DNA of 64,000 bases from Citrobacter freundii (GCA_003243445.1 QFQQ01000007.1:1-64000); one strand, 5' to 3'; positions 36,198 through 45,642 are shown, counted from the first letter of the stretch. Translations and numbers: made by a program. The notes: generated from the letters alone by a model not told the origin.

Positions 36198-37031
36198 ATG
36201 GTTTCGCTCCAAAATGTATCATTTGCTTACAGGAAAAAGCCGGTATTTGACGGTCTTGATCTGAGCTTTAATGCCGGTCATGTGTACGGCTTGCTCGGAA
36301 AGAACGGTACGGGTAAATCGAGTCTGCTGCGCAATATTGCAGGTTTGTTGTACCCGCAAAAAGGAAGAATCTCGGTAAACGGACATAACCCATCGGAAAG
36401 ACTGCCGGTCTTTCTTCAGGATGTGTTCATGGTGCCGGAAGAATTCTATCTTCCGGATATTCCTGTTCCGGATTTTATCAAGACCTATGTTCCTTTTTAT
36501 CCTCGGTTCAACAGCGATAAGTTCAGGGATTATCTTTCCGTTTTTGAAGTGCCTTCAGACAGTACCCTTCAGAATATGAGTTATGGACAAAAGAAGAAAG
36601 TGCTGATCTCCTTTGCACTGGCCAGCAACGCTAAGCTCCTGCTGATGGATGAACCTACCAACGGTCTTGATATCATGAGCAAAAGTCAGTTAAGAAAGAT
36701 CATGGCGCAGGCGCTGGATGAAGAACGATGCATTATCATCAGCACCCACCAGGTGAAAGACCTTGAGAACCTCATCGATCGTATCACGGTCATCGATGAA
36801 GGAAAAATCCTTTTTGACCATACTATCGAGGAGATCTCAAAGAAACTGTCCTTCCGTTTTGCGACGGATGAGGACGACCTGGCTGCTGCTATCTATCATG
36901 AAACTTCACTCGCAGGGAATGTGATCGTCGCACCGAATCGCGAGGAGGAGGAAACAAAGCTTGACCTGGAACTCCTTTATAAAGCCATCGTCACAAACAG
37001 CGGCAAAGTGAATAAACTGTTTCAACCGTAA
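36198..37031 (+). CDS. ABC transporter ATP-binding protein (first pair)
   Basis: The ATPase subunit of an ABC-2-type exporter, 277 residues. Walker A is GKNGTGKSS (about 34-42), the Q loop is FLQDVF, the signature is MSYGQKK, and Walker B is LLLMDEPTNGLD followed by the switch His in ISTHQ. The C-terminal 70 residues are a regulatory-like extension. It is the first gene of a seven-gene operon, with the partner permease 9 bases downstream. YtrB-like proteins are associated with envelope stress and peptide antibiotic response; the substrate is unknown. Confidence 0.93.
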   Translation: MVSLQNVSFAYRKKPVFDGLDLSFNAGHVYGLLGKNGTGKSSLLRNIAGLLYPQKGRISVNGHNPSERLPVFLQDVFMVPEEFYLPDIPVPDFIKTYVPFYPRFNSDKFRDYLSVFEVPSDSTLQNMSYGQKKKVLISFALASNAKLLLMDEPTNGLDIMSKSQLRKIMAQALDEERCIIISTHQVKDLENLIDRITVIDEGKILFDHTIEEISKKLSFRFATDEDDLAAAIYHETSLAGNVIVAPNREEEETKLDLELLYKAIVTNSGKVNKLFQP

Positions 37032-37040
37032 ATCTCTTTT

Positions 37041-37862
37041 ATGAACCAATTCTTTAGTGTCAGCAGATTTTCCTTATTGGTATCAAAACACTGGGCCGAC
37101 AATAAAAAGCGCTATTTGTTTTCGGTGGTGGGCTTTATATTACTACTCGTGATCTGGTTTGTCCTTACGCTGCTTGTCGACCCGCACCGGCCAATGGATG
37201 AGGAGCTTCAGATCCTGACTTTCTTTTTTACGCTTTTCGGAACAGGCATGCTGTATGCCAGCCAGTATTTCCGCGACCTGGGATCGAGGCCAAAAGGGAT
37301 CAATTTCCTGATGGTGCCTGCCTCGGCATTTGAAAAGATTTTGTGCGGCATCCTGTTCACCGTGGTGATCTTTTTCGCTGTCTTTACAGCTGTTTTTTAC
37401 CTGGTCGATATACTTATGGTGTTCATCGCAAACCGGTTTTTGCTCACAGGTGACCCTTCCGCCCATCAGCCGGTCGTCAATATGTTCAGGGCGGCCATTC
37501 TGCCATTTGACAAAGTGTCCATGATCAATATGCTACTGCTGTTCTTTGCTGCGCAGTCAACTTTTTTCCTGGGATCTGTCTATTTTACGAAATACAGTTT
37601 TATCAAAACTGTTATCACCGGGTTTGTGATATTCTTCCTGCTGTTCTGCCTGATATACTTATTATATGCACGTTTGATGCCGGCCGGGGAATACGAGGAT
37701 GTATTTCTTGTTTCCTACAGGGTCGTCACTCGTGGTGCCGATGATTACCTGGTTCAGTTGCCCCATTGGGTAGGAGTAGTGATCCATTTTATGATAATGT
37801 ATGCGATTGCGCCGTTTGCTTGGGTGGTGACATATTATCGTTTGAAGGAAAAACAAGTATAG
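37041..37862 (+). CDS. ABC transporter permease (first pair)
   Basis: A 273-residue inner-membrane protein with about six hydrophobic helices (YLFSVVGFILLLVIWFVLTLL, LTFFFTLFGTGMLYAS, FTVVIFFAVFTAVFYLVDIL, LLLFFAAQSTFFLGSVYF, VITGFVIFFLLFCLIYLL, VVIHFMIMYAIAPFAWVV). It has no solute-binding or peptidase domain. It forms the channel for the ATPase encoded just upstream. The closest known arrangement is the permease of ytr/bcr-type exporters; substrate unknown. Confidence 0.85.
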   Translation: MNQFFSVSRFSLLVSKHWADNKKRYLFSVVGFILLLVIWFVLTLLVDPHRPMDEELQILTFFFTLFGTGMLYASQYFRDLGSRPKGINFLMVPASAFEKILCGILFTVVIFFAVFTAVFYLVDILMVFIANRFLLTGDPSAHQPVVNMFRAAILPFDKVSMINMLLLFFAAQSTFFLGSVYFTKYSFIKTVITGFVIFFLLFCLIYLLYARLMPAGEYEDVFLVSYRVVTRGADDYLVQLPHWVGVVIHFMIMYAIAPFAWVVTYYRLKEKQV

Positions 37863-37879
37863 CCTTTAAAAAAATTATC

Positions 37880-38251
37880 ATGCAATTCAGAGAATCAAGA
37901 GCCATATATCTGCAGATCGCCGATTTTATCTGCGAACACATCCTGCTAAAGAAGTGGAAGGCAGAGGAACGTATTCCTGCAGTTCGTGAACTGGCGGTAC
38001 AACTGGAAGTCAATCCGAATACTGTTATGCGTACCTATGAGTTTTTACAAGGCCAGAACATTATTTATAATCAACGCGGCATTGGATATTTTGTAAGTGC
38101 CGATGCGGTCAAACAAGCAATGCAATACCGCAAGACCGAATTCATCGAAAAAGAATTGCCCAACATTTTCCGGAATATTTACCTGCTGGATATGGAAATC
38201 GATGAGTTGAAAACACCGTACGAAAAATTCAAAAAACAACATTTTAAATAA
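37880..38251 (+). CDS. GntR-family regulator, YtrA subfamily
   Basis: A 123-residue repressor-type regulator. The N-terminal winged helix (about 5-72) has the GntR pattern: AIYLQIADFICEHIL, IPAVRELAVQLEVNPNTVMRTYEFLQ and IIYNQRGIGYFVS. The short helical C-terminal tail (about 75-123) dimerises and has no ligand domain, which defines the YtrA group. I chose the ATG at 37880; an upstream extension overlaps the permease gene. Its likely operator is the dyad at 36164-36185, giving autoregulation of the whole operon. Confidence 0.92.
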   Translation: MQFRESRAIYLQIADFICEHILLKKWKAEERIPAVRELAVQLEVNPNTVMRTYEFLQGQNIIYNQRGIGYFVSADAVKQAMQYRKTEFIEKELPNIFRNIYLLDMEIDELKTPYEKFKKQHFK

Positions 38252-38268
38252 CCCAATATAAAATCATA

Positions 38269-38961
38269 ATGAAAAAGAGTAATAAACTGTTATTGGGTGG
38301 TTTTCTTTTTGTGATTCTGCTGATCACAGGAGTTCATGTCGCCCTGTATGCAAAGTATAAAAATGGCGATTATATCGTTTACAGTCCGGGCAGCATGAAC
38401 CGCCAGGGAGCCATGCAATCCTTTCCTGGTATAGCCACTGTGTCGATCCGTAATATGCATGCTGATATTGAGTTTGGTGACGTACTGTCTGTTGAGAAAG
38501 ATCCCGGAGGTTTTACGCGGTATGTGCAAAAAGGCGACAGTCTTGTTATCAGTGCAGGCGATGAAACATCAGCCGTGGTTAATCCGGGGCAGATTAAATT
38601 AGTTCTGCCGTATAATGTCACTGTATCTGGCTCCAATTCGAAACTGGCTTTTAAAGCGACTAAAAATAAAGCCGATGCCAACCCGGTTCTGTTCCTGAAT
38701 AATTCGGTCGTCGCTTTCGGGTCCTGGGAAAATCCAATCCGGCTGGATCACGTTAAACTTGTTGCGGCAGATCAATCAACGGTTTCGATTGGTAATGCAC
38801 TGATCAATCATCTTGAAGTGGAGTTGAGAAAGTCTTCACTGGAAGATAATGAGGCAACTATCGGGCAATTGTCTGTTGCTACAGATTCGACTTCCCAATT
38901 GACCCTTCGGTCACATCATTTATTAAAAGCAAAAATTACTTCGATCTCTAACATCCCCTAA
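38269..38961 (+). CDS. Membrane-anchored beta-helix-like protein (DUF2807-type)
   Basis: A 230-residue protein with one N-terminal membrane anchor (about 7-27, LLLGGFLFVILLITGVHVALY) and a long periplasmic part of short regular strands (SLVISAGDETSAVV, IKLVLPYNVTVSGSNSKLAFK, VELRKSSLEDNEATIGQLSV), like the right-handed beta-helix of head-GIN/DUF2807 proteins. The specific family assignment is tentative. It sits 17 bases after the GntR gene, within the ABC operon, so a role in sensing or sealing the envelope near the transporter is possible. Confidence 0.75.
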   Translation: MKKSNKLLLGGFLFVILLITGVHVALYAKYKNGDYIVYSPGSMNRQGAMQSFPGIATVSIRNMHADIEFGDVLSVEKDPGGFTRYVQKGDSLVISAGDETSAVVNPGQIKLVLPYNVTVSGSNSKLAFKATKNKADANPVLFLNNSVVAFGSWENPIRLDHVKLVAADQSTVSIGNALINHLEVELRKSSLEDNEATIGQLSVATDSTSQLTLRSHHLLKAKITSISNIP

Positions 38962-39052
38962 TATTCAATTCATAGATCACCCCGTACTGGCTACCTCAAA
39001 GTGCCAACGGGCCATGCCATGCCCTAACCGAAACAAACAAAAAAGTATAGCC

Positions 39053-41485
39053 ATGAAATTTTCAACCTTATTCTGCTGTTTTATTCTTGCTGCGGCAAGC
39101 GCAGTCGCGCAATCTTCCGGAAAGTTGTCCGGAAACGTAGTGAAAGACGGACAACCTGTAGATAATGTAACCATCACCCTTTTGCGTGCCAGGGATTCTG
39201 CCACGATCAAACTGTCAGTCACTAACAAAGAAGGTGTGTATGTCTTTGATAACATTCCCGGTGGACAATATCTCATCTCCGCCACAGCGGTTGGCCACCG
39301 GAAAGCCTGGTCGGCCACTGTAAATCTATCACCTGGATCACCGATGGTACAGGTCCCGTCCATTCAAATATTCACCTCCAGTACAGATCTGGCAGAAGTA
39401 ACGGTTTCATCAAAACGTGCGCTGGTGGAACAGCGCATTGACCGTACGATCGTAAACGTGGATGCATCGATCACCAATATCGGCACTTCCGTTCTGGAAG
39501 TGCTGGAAAAAGCACCCGGCGTTACAGTAGACCGCGATGGCAATGTCAGCCTGAAAGGAAAAGACGGCGTTCTGATCATGATTGACGGCAGGCCAACTCA
39601 ATTGAACGGAGCGGACCTTGCCAATCTTTTACGGAATATGAACTCAAGCCAATTGGACCAGCTGGAGATCATGACCAATCCACCCGCAAAGTATGAAGCC
39701 GCGGGAACATCGGGCATCATCAATCTTAAAACAAAAAAAGCAGTAACGGCCGGCTTCAATGGTTCTGCCAGCATTGCCTATTCACAGGGGAAATATCCCA
39801 AAACAAACGAAGGGTTTAATTTCAACTACCGGAATGCGAAATTCAACCTGTTCACTAACCTCAGCCATAACTATCAGAAAAGATTCCAGGTAATGAATAT
39901 CGACAGGAATATCCTGAACGACCAGGATAATTCCATCATGAAGATCTTTAACCAGGTGACAACAAGAAATCTTGACGGTAATGCGTATAACGCAAAAATA
40001 GGCATAGACTTCTTTGCGGATAAACGGACAACCTTTGGCGCTGTTGTTAATCTTAATGCCAGGCAGGCATCATCCGGTAATCCAAACATTACGCAAATAT
40101 CAAACTCTGCAAAGCAACTTGAAACGGTGACGGATGCTTTTGTAAACACAGAGAGTGATTGGAAAAGCATCAACGCAAATTTGAACTACCGGAGGATATT
40201 AGACAAGAAAGGCAAAGAGATCACTTCAGATATAGACTTTATAAAGAATAGCACCGATAACGATCTGTTCATGGTCAATTCCTATGCTGACGCCTCCGGC
40301 AACCCAATCAGCAAAGCTGATACGCTGACCGGTCTGCTGCCTCAGGAAATAAATGTATACAGCGCCAAAGTTGATTACCTGCATCCCCTTGGCAAAGATG
40401 CCAGGTTTGAAGCCGGTGTAAAGACCAGTATTGTGAGGACGGACAATGATGCCCGTTATGACAGTGTGCAGTATGGTCAGATCGTTCCTGATCTGAATCG
40501 AAGCAATCATTTCATTTACCAGGAGAATATCAACGCGGCCTATCTGAACCTGAGTGCTCCGTTGTCGAAGCGTATCACTGCACAGTTTGGTTTACGGATG
40601 GAAAATACCAATGCTACCGGCAAACAAAAAACGACCGGTGAGAATTTCAGCAGGCATTATACGCAGTTGTTCCCGACGGCCTACTTCCAGTATAAACTTA
40701 ATGACAATAATAATATTGGCGCCAATTTCGGCAGACGCATTCGCAGGCCGAATTATCAAAGCATGAATCCTTTTATCCGCTTTCTTGACAGATATACCTA
40801 CAGCCAGGGAAACCCCAGCCTGAAGCCTTCCATCAGTAATACAGTAGAGCTTACGCATACCTGGAAGAACCAGCTGACCACTACACTTAATTATACGCAT
40901 GTAAAGGATATCATCCAGGAGGTGATCCAGCAGAAGGGAGAGGAGGCGTACAATATGCCGGAGAACGTATCAAAGCTGAACACCGTTGGATTATCAGTGA
41001 ATGCAAATACTCCCATTACCAAGTGGTGGACAAGTAATATCAATGCGAATGTTAATTACGATAAATATGATGGTGTGATCAATAACGATCCCGTCCGCTT
41101 GTCGGCTACGAGCTTCGTTATAAATTTTACCGAGCAATTCAAAGTGAGCAAGACATTTTCTGCGGAACTGAATGGAACGTACAGAAGCGGATGGCTGGAA
41201 GGTGTAACGCGTGTCAGGCCGGTCGCTTTTATGGGTGCAGGAATAAGTCAGCAGATACTGAAAGGAAAGGGAACGGTGCGGTTGACTGCACGGGATATTT
41301 TTTACAGTCAGAAGATGAATGGAAGAAGCCGTTACAGCAATGTCGATGTGAACATCCGTCAGCGGAGTGAAACGCAGATCCTTACGATTGGATTTACGTG
41401 GAATTTCAATAAGGGGAAAAAGATCGCGCCGGTTAAAAGAACAGGTGGCAGTGCAGGGGAGGAACAGAACCGGATCGGCCAGTAA
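39053..41485 (+). CDS. TonB-dependent receptor-like outer-membrane barrel (OMP_b-brl_3 type)
   Basis: An 810-residue outer-membrane protein. A signal peptide (1-20, ending AVAQ) is followed by a CarboxypepD_reg-like domain (about 25-105, LSGNVVKDGQPVDNVTITL), a plug domain (about 125-220, RTIVNVDASITNIGTSVLEVL, GVLIMIDGRPTQL) and a large barrel of the family that accompanies ABC and peptide-related operons. It lacks the SusC signatures and has no SusD partner. I chose the ATG at 39053, in front of the signal. The gene is the fifth of the GntR-controlled operon, an uncommon outer-membrane companion for ABC exporters. Confidence 0.92.
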   Translation: MKFSTLFCCFILAAASAVAQSSGKLSGNVVKDGQPVDNVTITLLRARDSATIKLSVTNKEGVYVFDNIPGGQYLISATAVGHRKAWSATVNLSPGSPMVQVPSIQIFTSSTDLAEVTVSSKRALVEQRIDRTIVNVDASITNIGTSVLEVLEKAPGVTVDRDGNVSLKGKDGVLIMIDGRPTQLNGADLANLLRNMNSSQLDQLEIMTNPPAKYEAAGTSGIINLKTKKAVTAGFNGSASIAYSQGKYPKTNEGFNFNYRNAKFNLFTNLSHNYQKRFQVMNIDRNILNDQDNSIMKIFNQVTTRNLDGNAYNAKIGIDFFADKRTTFGAVVNLNARQASSGNPNITQISNSAKQLETVTDAFVNTESDWKSINANLNYRRILDKKGKEITSDIDFIKNSTDNDLFMVNSYADASGNPISKADTLTGLLPQEINVYSAKVDYLHPLGKDARFEAGVKTSIVRTDNDARYDSVQYGQIVPDLNRSNHFIYQENINAAYLNLSAPLSKRITAQFGLRMENTNATGKQKTTGENFSRHYTQLFPTAYFQYKLNDNNNIGANFGRRIRRPNYQSMNPFIRFLDRYTYSQGNPSLKPSISNTVELTHTWKNQLTTTLNYTHVKDIIQEVIQQKGEEAYNMPENVSKLNTVGLSVNANTPITKWWTSNINANVNYDKYDGVINNDPVRLSATSFVINFTEQFKVSKTFSAELNGTYRSGWLEGVTRVRPVAFMGAGISQQILKGKGTVRLTARDIFYSQKMNGRSRYSNVDVNIRQRSETQILTIGFTWNFNKGKKIAPVKRTGGSAGEEQNRIGQ

Positions 41486-41572
41486 GTTTATTTGGCACGC
41501 GCAGGGAATCGTTCTCCGGATCTCAAAGGCGCGGAACAACAAAAAGATCTTTTTATATAAATCATTTTAAAG

Positions 41573-42487
41573 ATGAGCTATTCAGCAGTAATCAAGACCA
41601 ATGATCTTTCCTACAATTATTCAAAGCAGGAAAGAACCTTATCGGCCATCAACCTGCAGGTGGAACGTGGAAGCATCTATGGTTTTCTCGGACCAAATGG
41701 TTCAGGAAAGACGACCACTTTAAGCCTGATCCTTGGCTTGCTGGATTCACCCGAAGGCAGTATTGAAATATTCGGAGAACATCTTCATTCAAACAGGATC
41801 GGTATACTGAAGAGGATCGGTTCTTTAATCGAATCGCCTTCGCTCTACGGACATTTAACGGCCAGGGAGAACCTGCAAGTTTACAATGCTGTGTACGGCG
41901 CGTCAAGATCAAGGGTGGATGAAGTATTGAAGATCGTCGGCCTCGGTGATACCGGCAGGAAGCTCGTCAGAAAGTTCTCACTTGGTATGAGGCAGCGGCT
42001 TTCCATAGCGCTGGCGCTTTTACCTGACCCCGAATTGCTGATCCTCGATGAGCCGTCAAACGGGTTGGACCCTGCGGGGATCATTGAGCTTCGTGAACTG
42101 ATCAGGAAGCTGAACAGGGATCATGGCATGACCATACTCATCTCCAGTCACCTGCTTGCTGAAGTGGAAAAGATGGTAACGCATGTCGGGATCATCCGGC
42201 AGGGAAAGATGTTATTCCAGGGAGCTTTAGCTGAGTTGCATTCCTTTCAACAGCGGGGATCGAAATTATTGATCAGAACCTCCGATAACCAGCGGGCAAT
42301 TCATGTGCTGCGTGACTACCAGCCTGAGTTCGCAGAAGAGAACCTGGCCGTTGCTTTCCGGGATGACCACCAGATCGCAGGAGTCAATCAGTTGCTGACG
42401 CAACACGGGCTTGATGTGTACCTGCTCTGTCCTCAAAAAAACGATCTCGAACAATTATTTATTGACCTTACATCTTCACAGTTATGA
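41573..42487 (+). CDS. ABC transporter ATP-binding protein (second pair)
   Basis: A 304-residue ATPase of the bacitracin/lantibiotic-exporter (BcrA-like) type. Walker A is GPNGSGKTTT (40-49), the signature is FSLGMRQRLSIA, Walker B is LLILDEPSNGLDP and the switch region is ISSHLLAEVEK; a C-terminal regulatory part follows. Its stop overlaps the start of the permease gene (ATGA), giving translational coupling. Located 87 bases after the TonB-receptor gene, it looks like the sixth member of the operon. Confidence 0.93.
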   Translation: MSYSAVIKTNDLSYNYSKQERTLSAINLQVERGSIYGFLGPNGSGKTTTLSLILGLLDSPEGSIEIFGEHLHSNRIGILKRIGSLIESPSLYGHLTARENLQVYNAVYGASRSRVDEVLKIVGLGDTGRKLVRKFSLGMRQRLSIALALLPDPELLILDEPSNGLDPAGIIELRELIRKLNRDHGMTILISSHLLAEVEKMVTHVGIIRQGKMLFQGALAELHSFQQRGSKLLIRTSDNQRAIHVLRDYQPEFAEENLAVAFRDDHQIAGVNQLLTQHGLDVYLLCPQKNDLEQLFIDLTSSQL

Positions 42488-43263
42488 GCCTTATCGTTTC
42501 TCTTCGTTCAGAAGTACTTAAATCGAAGCGTACAGCCGCATTTTATTTCACGCTCCTGGGTGCTGCTGTGATCCCTGTTATTCTCCTGTTCACGATCATC
42601 GCACATGGCCTGCCGGATGAAGAGAAGACCAGCAAAGATCCGATCAATGCGCTGTTCAACCTGTCATCCGATATGACAGGATTGGCGCTGTTTCCATTAT
42701 TCATTGTACTTATCTGTACGCTTCTTCCCCAGATTGAATTCAAGAATTCAACCTGGAAACAGGTATTCACATCACCTCAAAGAAAGGAAGATGTTTTCTC
42801 GGCTAAGTTCCTGAACATTCATCTGCTGATGGTGCTGTTCCTGATAGCCAGTCATCTGTTCGTATGGATCGTGGTCATTGCTGCCCACTTCATTCTTCCA
42901 AAATTCAATATACTGGGTCATTCCTTCAACTTTACGAAAGTGCTTGAGGATAACGCACATGCCTATCTTGCCGGACTGGCCATTTGCGCTATCCAGTTCT
43001 GGATAGGGTTGAGGTCAAGGAATTTTATTGCGCCGGTAGCAATAGGACTTTTGCTTTGGTTGATCGGGACGGTGCTGGTGCTCGAGTACCATTCACCTGC
43101 GTCACCATATTTTCCTTATTGCTTTTCTGCCATCCGGTTTTCATCAGAATTCAGTCCAAGGATCAAAGAAGTGGAGTGGATCTCCTTTGGTTATTCTGTT
43201 TTGTTTTTGATCCTTGGACTTGCTGATTTCAAAAGGAGGCGAAAGCTAAAGAGCATATCCTGA
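42484..43263 (+). CDS. ABC transporter permease (second pair)
   Basis: A 259-residue ABC-2-type permease with six hydrophobic helices, starting FYFTLLGAAVIPVILLFTII and ending SFGYSVLFLILGLADF. The conserved LRSEVLKSKRTAAFY start and the STWKQVFTSP loop fit the BcrB/lantibiotic-immunity permeases. It is coupled by a 4-base overlap to the ATPase gene and ends the operon. Confidence 0.88.
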   Translation: MSLIVSLRSEVLKSKRTAAFYFTLLGAAVIPVILLFTIIAHGLPDEEKTSKDPINALFNLSSDMTGLALFPLFIVLICTLLPQIEFKNSTWKQVFTSPQRKEDVFSAKFLNIHLLMVLFLIASHLFVWIVVIAAHFILPKFNILGHSFNFTKVLEDNAHAYLAGLAICAIQFWIGLRSRNFIAPVAIGLLLWLIGTVLVLEYHSPASPYFPYCFSAIRFSSEFSPRIKEVEWISFGYSVLFLILGLADFKRRRKLKSIS

Positions 43264-43507
43264 GACTGCTTCGACGATCAATTGTCTGGTGTGCTGTTCT
43301 CTTCGCAATTTAAAGATCAATTAAAAGGTAAGCCCGGGTCGTGTGAAATAATTCGTGGGATTGACTTAAAGTATACTGTTGCTATCGCGGACTGAGCAGC
43401 CGCCAGATCGGCATTAACATCTTTGATAAAATAAAGATGATATGCTAGCTGTTAACCTTTTAACTCATTCAACGCTGTTTCAGATCGTTTGTGCATGAAA
43501 ATTAAAA

Positions 43508-43537
43508 TTGGAATACGATTTAATTCACCTACCTTCA
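43508..43537 (+). promoter_or_regulatory. Promoter of RRM gene 1
   Basis: TTG at 43508-43510 and TACCTTCA at 43530-43537 are separated by 19 bases, the spacing of Bacteroidota promoters. The -7 box departs from TAnnTTTG in its last two bases, and the second RRM gene has the same variant (TATCTTCA). Confidence 0.55.
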
Positions 43538-43562
43538 TCAGGCACAGTTAGTACTTCATCAT

Positions 43563-43668
43563 CCAGTCGGGATCAGTTCTGATTTTTACGCCTCATCCGG
43601 TAACTATTATTCTCCTCTTTACGCCTGCTGTTGTCCTTCTGTTATTATTAAACATTAAATAGTTTATT
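43563..43668 (+). promoter_or_regulatory. Conserved 5' leader of RRM gene 1
   Basis: About 105 bases before the start codon match the leader of the second RRM gene (45701-45810) in order and spacing: a block TCAGTTyTrATTyTTACrC, a block TTCTCCTCTT and a block CTTCTGTTATTwATT, then an A/T-rich stretch up to ATGAAC. Conservation of non-coding sequence between paralogues points to a cis-acting RNA element, perhaps bound by the RRM proteins themselves. Confidence 0.6.
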
Positions 43669-43941
43669 ATGAACTTGTATGTAGCAAATTTTGGTTTCGA
43701 CTTTAATGATGAAACCCTGAAACAACTTTTTACTTCTTTTGGTGAGGTATTATCCGCCAAAGTAATTCATGACAGGGATACAGGACGCAGCCGTGGATTT
43801 GGTTTTGTTGAAATACAAACAGACGAGGCTGGCAACAACGCAATAGCTTCTCTCAATAATAAGGATGTTAATGGTCGCCTGCTATCAGTTACACTCGCGA
43901 AACAGAAAGCAAAAGGACCGGTCAGAAACGTGTGGATGTAA
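43669..43941 (+). CDS. RRM-type RNA-binding protein 1
   Basis: A 90-residue single RNA-recognition-motif protein. RNP2 is LYVANF (residues 3-8) and RNP1 is RGFGFVEI (42-49), with the surface aromatics in place to stack on RNA bases; the fold ends near residue 78 and a short basic tail follows. Such proteins are abundant post-transcriptional regulators in Bacteroidota, which lack Hfq. Its paralogue lies at 45811-46077 and both share promoter and leader. Confidence 0.95.
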   Translation: MNLYVANFGFDFNDETLKQLFTSFGEVLSAKVIHDRDTGRSRGFGFVEIQTDEAGNNAIASLNNKDVNGRLLSVTLAKQKAKGPVRNVWM

Positions 43942-44058
43942 TCCGCTCCGTTTTAACCAGAAATGTATGCATGATCTATACTGCAGGAACTATTGCCTGC
44001 GGTATAGATTATTATCAGTGTTCCGGAAATTTTATTCAACCGTGCAATAAACTTCAGC

Positions 44059-44382
44059 ATGTATACCCCAAATAATTTCAGGGCAATGGAGACAAATAAG
44101 AGCATGGCCCTGTCAAACTTCAAGGAAGCGGCCATCAAGGTATTCTTAAACCTTTGGTTTGATTTTGAGAAGCATGCCAGAAAACTTGACCGGGATACGG
44201 ATGATAATGTATTTCAGCAATTGCAAGGCCGGTATATCATTGGCCTGAAAACCGAGCTCTTAAAGAATGCTGAGATCTGCCTGGGAGGATATTGCGGCGA
44301 CAGGAATTCATTAAGGAGAAACCTGAATGACCAGGTGGCGCAAAATGTATCTGCTTTTATTCTGAGGGCCCGGCAACTTTAA
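44059..44382 (+). CDS. Hypothetical protein (107 aa)
   Basis: Unrecognised. A mostly helical, soluble protein (FKEAAIKVFLNLWFDFEKHARKL, IIGLKTELLKNAEICL) with two cysteines near 74-79. An alternative ATG at 44086 would give 98 residues and fits the helical start as well. It follows the RRM gene by 118 bases. Confidence 0.5.
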   Translation: MYTPNNFRAMETNKSMALSNFKEAAIKVFLNLWFDFEKHARKLDRDTDDNVFQQLQGRYIIGLKTELLKNAEICLGGYCGDRNSLRRNLNDQVAQNVSAFILRARQL

Positions 44383-44637
44383 AGAAGTTTGCCTGATCAT
44401 TATTGCAGTCAAACTTTGTTAAGTGTTCTCTCCCGGCGTTACCGGATTTTATTTATAAAGTATCTTATGCCTCCGGATAAGCTGGACGGTAGTTTGCTTC
44501 GTAGACATGCTGAAAGTACTGAGATGGCTTTATTGATGCCGGTAAGTCAGAAGCGCGGTAAATAAAAAAAATCATCCCGGTTATTAATCTTACATTACGC
44601 CGATGCAGGTTATTCTTCCTGCAGATAAATCATCCCC

Positions 44638-45051
44638 ATGTCAAGTATCATAGATGTTGTGGCCGGAAGCAATCTTGCCACTATGCTCAGAAGTTTGAAG
44701 GCTGCGGGCCTGGAAGACGCCTGGAGCGAAGCCGGTCCATTCACTCTTTTTGCACCAAATGATCTTGCCTTTGGAAAGCTGCCCGCCGGAGAACTTGCTG
44801 AATTGCTGAGACCGCATAACAGAAGTAAACTGGTGCTGCTGCTCAACTATCATGTTGTTACGGGCAGACAGTATTACGGGACGCTCACTGATGGGCAGGT
44901 CCTCGAGACGATCAATGGAAACCAGCTTTATGTATCGGTAAATGGTAATACTGTAAGTATCAATGGCTCGATGATACAGGAGCGTGATCTGGAAGCTTCA
45001 AACGGGCTGGTTCATTCCTTGAGCAAACTTGTCTTTGAGGTTGAAACCTGA
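44638..45051 (+). CDS. Single fasciclin (FAS1) domain protein without signal peptide
   Basis: A 137-residue FAS1 domain: H1-like motif GPFTLFAPNDLAFGKLP (about 32-48), YHVVTG (about 71) and the C-terminal GLVHSLSKLVF. FAS1 domains normally act in adhesion outside the cell, but no signal peptide is visible here, so it is either cytoplasmic or its start is wrong; no upstream in-frame extension supports a signal. A hairpin GCAGG / CCTGC lies 20-40 bases before the start codon. Confidence 0.88.
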   Translation: MSSIIDVVAGSNLATMLRSLKAAGLEDAWSEAGPFTLFAPNDLAFGKLPAGELAELLRPHNRSKLVLLLNYHVVTGRQYYGTLTDGQVLETINGNQLYVSVNGNTVSINGSMIQERDLEASNGLVHSLSKLVFEVET

Positions 45052-45092
45052 TCGATAACGAATATCGGATTCATTCACTACACGGGATTAAG

Positions 45093-45371
45093 TTAGTTAC
45101 AGTTTTCCTGGCTGGTGAATTCTATGCTTTCTGCGCAGGAGAACGCCGCAGCCAGTTCTGCTTCGCCTTCCTTCACCCAATCGGGGAGCAATACGCCGGA
45201 GCCAATGATCCATTCCTGATGTTCTTTCTTTACGGTAAAAAAGGACCGGTTTCCATATTCATCGGTAGCATCTGCATCAAAGAGTTCCTCCGTCCGCTGA
45301 TAAAAATTGAATTCCTGACTGATGATATACGGCCTGACGATCATTGTTATTTGTATCAGCTTGTTGATCAT
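45093..45371 (-). CDS. Small hypothetical protein (92 aa)
   Basis: Unrecognised. The frame begins at an ATG at 45371; a second ATG at 45344 is possible. It alternates strands and acidic stretches (YIISQEFNFYQRTEELFDADATDE), has an EWIIGSGVLLPDWV segment, and ends in an acidic cysteine-containing tail. No signal peptide. It is divergent from the second RRM gene. Confidence 0.5.
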   Translation of the reverse strand: MINKLIQITMIVRPYIISQEFNFYQRTEELFDADATDEYGNRSFFTVKKEHQEWIIGSGVLLPDWVKEGEAELAAAFSCAESIEFTSQENCN

Positions 45372-45642
45372 AAGTTAGATTGTATAGGATAGGAGATAAT
45401 AGTGTGCCAGAATGATGAAGAGAGACCTGCTTTAAGAATTAAGTTCAGATCACCGATGGCAACATCGTCTTCCAGTCAATAGATAATGTGTTGTTGCCAT
45501 ACAAATCCTGCTCTCAATAAGGCGAGCCTTATTATTGCCAGGTTCAATGAATCATGCAAAAGACTTTTTCATTTGTTTTTGTAAAAAGGCAAACAGCTGC
45601 AAGTCAGCAGTTGACACCGTTTTTAAAATAAATATCCATTCA

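Larger units (their letters stand above)
43264..43668. other. Intergenic region with promoter and leader of RRM gene 1
   Basis: The first 240 bases hold nothing I recognise. A promoter at 43508-43537 and a conserved leader at 43563-43668 precede the RRM gene. Confidence 0.6.
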
